In this document: piece after piece, positions 30,600-33,530 of the stretch
Position numbering within the stretch: the stretch's first letter is position 1
Layout: each line of letters opens with the position of its first letter
Assembly (NCBI GenBank): GCA_016188045.1
Contig: JACPIM010000004.1
Location: forward strand, 72,493-106,022
Origin: Candidatus Woesearchaeota archaeon
GTDB taxonomy: Archaea > Nanobdellota > Nanobdellia > SCGC-AAA011-G17 > JACPIM01
Length of the DNA: 33,530 bases
Direction: 5' to 3'
Notes under the pieces: generated by a model
What the model saw: the letters and a program-made list of their open reading frames with translations, nothing else
The model's database searches: none
What the model was told of the DNA's origin: nothing
Made by a program: the position numbers and the translations under genes

Positions 30600-31724
30600 T
30601 TAAAAAAACAATTTAAAAATACTATAAACCGCACCAAAAAAATAAACTGAAATTAAAATCCAGCTTAAAGTCCTATGATACTTTAATTCATATTCAGGTT
30701 TTCTCTCACTTTTCTTTTTAGCAGCATGAAACGTCAAAATCAACAATATACCCTCTACACCACCAGAAACAGCACCAGCAAACCACATTGCTTTGATAAA
30801 TCCCATAACACCAGTTAAAAAAACCAAAAGGGGAGTAATGCAAGTTATCCCCCAAGAAACAAAACTGCTGATTCCATAATCTAATTGTAAAACCCATCTT
30901 AAAGCTAATCCCAAAGCCAAAAAACTAGTGCTCATAGAAAAAACAGCAAACAAATTCCCAAGTAAAACCATATGTTCACCAATAGCCTTTCCTAAGCCAA
31001 TTGTCGCAACCTCTGTAGTATTAAATCCTGTAACTCCCAGTATTATAACCGCAAATAGTCCATACAATAGGATAGGTATTAAACTACCAATAAAAATAGA
31101 TTTTTTTAATTCCTTTCTGTTTTTATCCAAAACAGCCCTCATCTCAGGAATACTACTGGTTCCAATCAAGGCAAACAAGATTACACCATATGGAACAAAT
31201 ATTTTCCACAAATCAAAACCATATAAATTTTCAACTTTTACATAATTAAAAGAAAAAAATAAAATCAATATCATTAAAGTTAGCATTATTCCGCCCAAGA
31301 TTAATTCAGAATTTGAAACAGATTTAATTCCATAAAATATCAAAGCACTCATTATTATAAAATAAATCAAGCTGTAAAAAAAGGGATTACCATTAAAAAT
31401 AGCGCCCAAAGCTTGTCCTACCCCTATAAGATAAGCAACTAAAGCACCGATTATAGAAACCCCCATTGCCAAAGTCATTATCTTTTTAGCTTTTTTTCCT
31501 AAATATTTTTCACAATATCCAGTTAATTCATGAACATCTTTAGTTCTTAAAGTAATTTCACCAACATATAGATTAACAGTTAAAGTGGCCATTCCAAGTA
31601 AAATTAGAGCTAATAACCCTGTCCATACTCCGCTTTGATAAAAAACAAAAGGCAACCCTAGAACACCAGCACCTATAATGCTTCCAATTAAAATAGCAAT
31701 AGCTTGCAAAACCTCTTTTTTCAT
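30600..31724 (-). CDS. Amino-acid permease (tryptophan/tyrosine permease-like, APC superfamily)
   Basis: The 374-residue protein has ten to eleven membrane segments. The first carries ILIGSIIGAGVLGLPFVF, the helix-breaking GxGxxxLP motif of the aromatic amino-acid permease and AAAP families. NLYVGEITLRTKDVHELTGYCEKYLGKKA in the first cytoplasmic loop, and YGVILFALIGTSSIPEMRAVL in the middle, are family landmarks. Transport is expected to be driven by a proton or sodium gradient. The substrate (aromatic or other amino acid) cannot be fixed. The start is supported by a TATA element at about 31752. It converges on the AbiEii-like gene with 3 bp between the ends. Confidence 0.88.
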   Translation of the reverse strand: MKKEVLQAIAILIGSIIGAGVLGLPFVFYQSGVWTGLLALILLGMATLTVNLYVGEITLRTKDVHELTGYCEKYLGKKAKKIMTLAMGVSIIGALVAYLIGVGQALGAIFNGNPFFYSLIYFIIMSALIFYGIKSVSNSELILGGIMLTLMILILFFSFNYVKVENLYGFDLWKIFVPYGVILFALIGTSSIPEMRAVLDKNRKELKKSIFIGSLIPILLYGLFAVIILGVTGFNTTEVATIGLGKAIGEHMVLLGNLFAVFSMSTSFLALGLALRWVLQLDYGISSFVSWGITCITPLLVFLTGVMGFIKAMWFAGAVSGGVEGILLILTFHAAKKKSERKPEYELKYHRTLSWILISVYFFGAVYSIFKLFF

Positions 31725-31777
31725 AATTTTAATTAAAACAAATACCTATTTAAATATATTTTCTATTGATAAATCAA

Positions 31778-31801
31778 GGGCCTATAGCTCAACCTGGACA
31801 G
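31778..31801 (+). pseudogene. 5' fragment of a tRNA gene
   Basis: GGGCCTA acceptor strand, T-A at 8-9, GCTC D-stem strand and the D-loop AACCTGGACAG are exactly those of an archaeal tRNA. The match stops where GAGC should close the D-stem. No anticodon or T arm follows. The acceptor strand is identical to that of the intact tRNA-Arg at 32767, but the D arm differs, so it is either a diverged duplicate or the start of another tRNA. Confidence 0.7.
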
Positions 31802-31806
31802 GATAT

Positions 31807-31938
31807 TCATCTTTCTAATCTTTTCAAATATTCTCTTACTTTTTTAGTCCCTATTTTTTTCAGCTTTTCCTTTAATTTTTTGTCTAGTCTAATTAAGTAT
31901 ACTTCAGGGTAATTGTTCTTTTTGTCTTTTCCAGTCAT
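31807..31938 (-). CDS. Tiny ribbon-helix-helix-like protein
   Basis: A 43-codon ORF (ATG at 31938, stop at 31807). The product has NYPEVYLIRLDKKLKEKLKK followed by IGTKKVREYLKRLER: a strand, a helix, a turn and a helix, the plan of ribbon-helix-helix DNA-binding proteins of the CopG/Arc type. It lies 85 bp from, and divergent to, the LAGLIDADG endonuclease gene. An AT-rich element with TTATAAAC (about 31958-31965) lies between them. A repressor or partner of the endonuclease is possible. The small size and lysine richness make the identification uncertain, but the frame fits between the tRNA fragment and the endonuclease with no spare space. Confidence 0.5.
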   Translation of the reverse strand: MTGKDKKNNYPEVYLIRLDKKLKEKLKKIGTKKVREYLKRLER

Positions 31939-32023
31939 AGCATAATATATTTTCGATAGTTTATAAACATTTTTGTATTACCGATATAACCGAAAGATAT
32001 ATAAACATATTAGTATTACAAAT

Positions 32024-32758
32024 ATGATGATAAATATTACTCCCGAATTAGCAGAAATTTGCGGAATTCACGTTGGTGATGGTTATTTAAGAGGTCCAAA
32101 TAAACGAGTTGAGTTAGACATAAGCGGGAATGTTGAAGAAAGAGGGTATTATGATGAAAATGTAAAGAATATCTTTAAAAAAACATTCGGAATAGATATT
32201 AAATGCCGCTTTTTTAATTCGAGGAATACCTATGGATTCGTTATTAGGGATAGAAGTATAAATAAATTCATGCATGAATTAGGATTTCCTTACGGTAAAA
32301 AATCGACAACGATTCAAGTTCCAGAAGTAATAAAGACTTCTTCAGATAAAACGATAATCTCGGGTTTTTTGAGGGGATATTTTGACACGGATGGTTGCTT
32401 ATTCTTATTAAAGAGAAAAGGGAAATATAGAGAATTCAAGAGAACGCATCATCATTATCCCATAATTAGATTTTCAACAGTCTCTTTAAATCTACATAAA
32501 GATATCATAGAATTATTGAGCAAGATTGGGTTTAGCAAAATAGCTAGATACCTCTATCATCCAAAGAGTATTAGAGAGAACATAAAATATTATATTACCT
32601 TATATGGTTACAATAATACGGAAAGGTTTTTTCAGGAAGTTGGCTCTAAGAATCCTGTAAAATTATCAAGATTGTTAGTTTGGAAAAAACTAGGGTATTG
32701 TCCTGCACATACTACTCTTAAAGAGAGAGAGGAAATGTTAAAAAGCACAGAAAACTAG
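32024..32758 (+). CDS. LAGLIDADG homing endonuclease
   Basis: A two-motif LAGLIDADG protein of about 244 residues. The first motif is ELAEICGIHVGDGYL (near residues 7-21), the second IISGFLRGYFDTDGCL (near residues 110-125). Each ends in the acidic residue that binds the catalytic metal (Asp in GDG and TDG). The spacing and the strand after each motif (RFFNSRNTYGFVIRD, PIIRFSTVSLNLHKDIIELL) fit a monomeric two-domain enzyme that cuts a long, asymmetric DNA site. I start it at the ATG at 32024, not at the ATG at 31973, because relatives begin MINITPELAEICG and because a TATA element (GATATATAAAC, about 31995-32005) lies about 25 bp upstream. It is free-standing, with a tRNA fragment before and an intact tRNA after it. 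Confidence 0.93.
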   Translation: MMINITPELAEICGIHVGDGYLRGPNKRVELDISGNVEERGYYDENVKNIFKKTFGIDIKCRFFNSRNTYGFVIRDRSINKFMHELGFPYGKKSTTIQVPEVIKTSSDKTIISGFLRGYFDTDGCLFLLKRKGKYREFKRTHHHYPIIRFSTVSLNLHKDIIELLSKIGFSKIARYLYHPKSIRENIKYYITLYGYNNTERFFQEVGSKNPVKLSRLLVWKKLGYCPAHTTLKEREEMLKSTEN

Positions 32759-32766
32759 GATTTTAA

Positions 32767-32854
32767 GGGCCTATGGTGCAATCTGGAAAACACAAAGGGC
32801 TTCGGTTTATTAAGATGAAACCCTTAGATCTAGGTTCAAATCCTAGTAGGCTCA
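32767..32854 (+). tRNA. tRNA-Arg(UCG) with a 14-nt intron at 37/38
   Basis: The cloverleaf is complete. Acceptor GGGCCTA pairs with TAGGCTC (32847-32853, one G-T); discriminator A. D arm GTGC...ACAC has one mismatch and the loop contains GG. Anticodon stem AAGGG (32795-32799) pairs with CCCTT (32821-32825). The variable loop is 4 nt. T arm CTAGG-TTCAAAT-CCTAG. The anticodon loop is 21 nt long, so an intron of 14 nt (32806-32819) leaves C-U-UCG-G-A. The intron can form a bulge-helix-bulge: CUUC pairs with GAUG except for one U-U, then UU with AA. A20 and C35, the arginine identity bases, are present. No CCA is encoded. Confidence 0.9.
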
Positions 32855-32896
32855 ACTTTCATAAGTTTTAAAAATATAACAAAAGCAGTTTTCTGA

Positions 32897-33214
32897 ATGG
32901 AACAAGATACATTCACTTTCCCAACAAGATTAACAAGGTCTTTTAACCTAAAAGAACAACTTATAGACACATCAAGAACACTATATGAACAATTTGGATC
33001 AAAAACACCAAATATAGAAGAGATAGTAAGGCAATTAACAAATTTAAGAAACAAGCTTATTTCAATAGTCGATAATGGAACATATTCATTACAGATAGAG
33101 GCGATAAATTACATTACTAGAAGATTTCAAGAAAATCCAACTCCGGCAGTTTATTTAATGGCTTCAAAATTTATTAGCCAAGAACTTCCAAAGGTAGTTT
33201 TTAATAATCATTAA
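32897..33214 (+). CDS. Hypothetical helical protein
   Basis: A 105-residue protein with long predicted helices: LTRSFNLKEQLIDTSRTLYEQF, NIEEIVRQLTNLRNKLISIV and AVYLMASKFISQEL. It has no Cys, no signal peptide and no membrane segment. No family is recognised. The start ATG is about 40 bp after the tRNA-Arg. The AT stretch AAAAATATAACAAAAG (about 32870-32885) offers a weak TATA at the right distance. A second ORF with its own TATA-like element follows. It may be part of the accessory patch that begins at the tRNA fragment. Confidence 0.6.
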   Translation: MEQDTFTFPTRLTRSFNLKEQLIDTSRTLYEQFGSKTPNIEEIVRQLTNLRNKLISIVDNGTYSLQIEAINYITRRFQENPTPAVYLMASKFISQELPKVVFNNH

Positions 33215-33274
33215 AACTAAAATTTATAAATAGCTTAATATAAAGGAGGTTTATAAGAACCACGGGTGCTTATT

Positions 33275-33418
33275 ATGAGAGAGAGAAATTTCAAGATAAT
33301 ACTATCTATTGTGATTATAGTATTTGCAGGAATAATATCATACGAAGCTTATACAATATATTTAATTCAGGAAACAATAGCCGATATTAACGTGAACTAC
33401 TCAGGGCTAAAGCCCTGA
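33275..33418 (+). CDS. Short membrane ORF apparently cut by an IS end
   Basis: The ORF encodes 47 residues: a charged start MRERNFK, a membrane helix IILSIVIIVFAGIISYEAY, then TIYLIQETIADINV. The last five codons come from the hairpin at 33400-33419, so the natural C-terminus is probably missing. An AAAGGAGGT RBS lies at 33242-33250, too far from the ATG (25 bp) but 16 bp before an in-frame GTG at 33266. A TATA-like element (AAATTTATAAATAG) is at about 33222-33235. Its layout suggests a membrane-anchored envelope protein. Function is not recognised. Confidence 0.45.
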   Translation: MRERNFKIILSIVIIVFAGIISYEAYTIYLIQETIADINVNYSGLKP

Positions 33419-33419
33419 G
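33400..33419 (-). repeat. Hairpin typical of an IS200/IS605 element end
   Basis: CTCAGGGC-TAAA-GCCCTGAG is a perfect 8-bp stem with a 4-nt loop. It lies 3 bp after the stop of the partial minus-strand ORF. Such short GC-rich hairpins with a CTAAAG/CTTTAG loop, followed by TAGTTCA on the minus strand, mark the ends of IS200/IS605-family elements. It is the likely right end of one. Confidence 0.5.
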
Positions 33420-33422
33420 CGT

Positions 33423-33530
33423 CTAACGAGAGAAGCTGGTTAGTTGCATTTGTTCTTTATCTTGTTTGTAATATTCGTAATCTAATGCTTCCCAATGTTT
33501 TTTCTGGCTTCTTTCAACATAGAATTTTAC
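33423..33530 (-). CDS. C-terminal end of a probable IS200/IS605 transposase (partial)
   Basis: Thirty-five residues of an ORF that runs in from the right edge: VKFYVERSQKKHWEALDYEY, then YKQDKEQMQLTSFSR and a stop. The pattern (I/V)K-x-Y-(I/V)E-x-Q near the C-terminus recalls Y1-type TnpA of IS200/IS605 elements. The hairpin placed just after the stop supports this. The catalytic Tyr and HUH motifs are outside the window. It could instead be the end of a TnpB or of an unrelated protein. Confidence 0.45.
   Translation of the reverse strand, partial: VKFYVERSQKKHWEALDYEYYKQDKEQMQLTSFSR

Noticed and set aside
31778-31801. Functional split-tRNA 5' half
   Set aside because: The D-stem is not completed and the following bases encode the end of the small minus-strand ORF; no matching 3' half is visible.
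31973-32023. Upstream start for the LAGLIDADG protein
   Set aside because: The TATA element lies inside this stretch, and relatives start at MINITPELAE.
31778-32854. Endonuclease gene as part of a large tRNA intron
   Set aside because: The downstream tRNA is complete with its own acceptor, D arm and small intron, and the upstream D arm does not match it.
1-33530. CRISPR array
   Set aside because: No regularly spaced direct repeats were found; the only clean tandem repeat is the pair of 17-bp operators at 18937-18970.

Overview
The window looks like a chromosomal segment of a small-genome, AT-rich archaeon, most likely a DPANN lineage of the Pacearchaeota/Woesearchaeota type. The archaeal signs are a GatDE tRNA-dependent amidotransferase, an archaeal ATP-dependent DNA ligase, TruD, TrmB-family regulators, an M29 aminopeptidase, a tRNA with an intron at 37/38 in a bulge-helix-bulge, an H/ACA guide RNA with a kink-turn and ACA box, and TATA boxes placed about 25 bp before start codons so that many genes should be leaderless. 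The DPANN signs are compact, lysine-rich proteins, small one-TM cysteine-rich proteins, and a bacterial-type AspRS.

Left third (1-10.6 kb): the end of a Fic protein, a TrmB regulator with a cysteine-rich membrane protein, DNA ligase divergent from a nitroreductase, ftsZ, gatD with a damaged DUF504 gene, a cupin sharing one TATA region with gatE, and truD. Middle (10.7-22 kb): aspS, small winged-helix proteins, an AlkD-like DNA repair protein, gatC - Rossmann protein - gatA, PLDc_N-like and PspC membrane proteins, an unannotated-looking H/ACA sRNA, a DUF1858-IscA fusion, a second cysteine-rich protein, a TrmB regulator facing a B12-binding radical SAM protein across tandem operators, and gatB. 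The window therefore holds both complete indirect aminoacylation systems: GatDE for Gln-tRNA and GatCAB with AspRS for Asn-tRNA. AspRS and GatE both lack the GAD domain that their families normally carry.

Right third (22-33.5 kb): an arginine-rich three-gene operon of unknown function, M16 and M24 peptidases sharing interlocked promoters, a secreted TIMP-like/PKD gene broken by two frameshifts, a VapBC pair, an M29 peptidase beside the relic of a second copy, an AbiE-like toxin-antitoxin pair and an amino-acid permease. The window ends in a tRNA-associated accessory patch: a tRNA 5' fragment, a tiny ribbon-helix-helix-like protein, a LAGLIDADG endonuclease and an intact intron-containing tRNA-Arg(UCG). 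Next to it is a membrane ORF that appears to be cut by the end of an IS200/IS605-type element.
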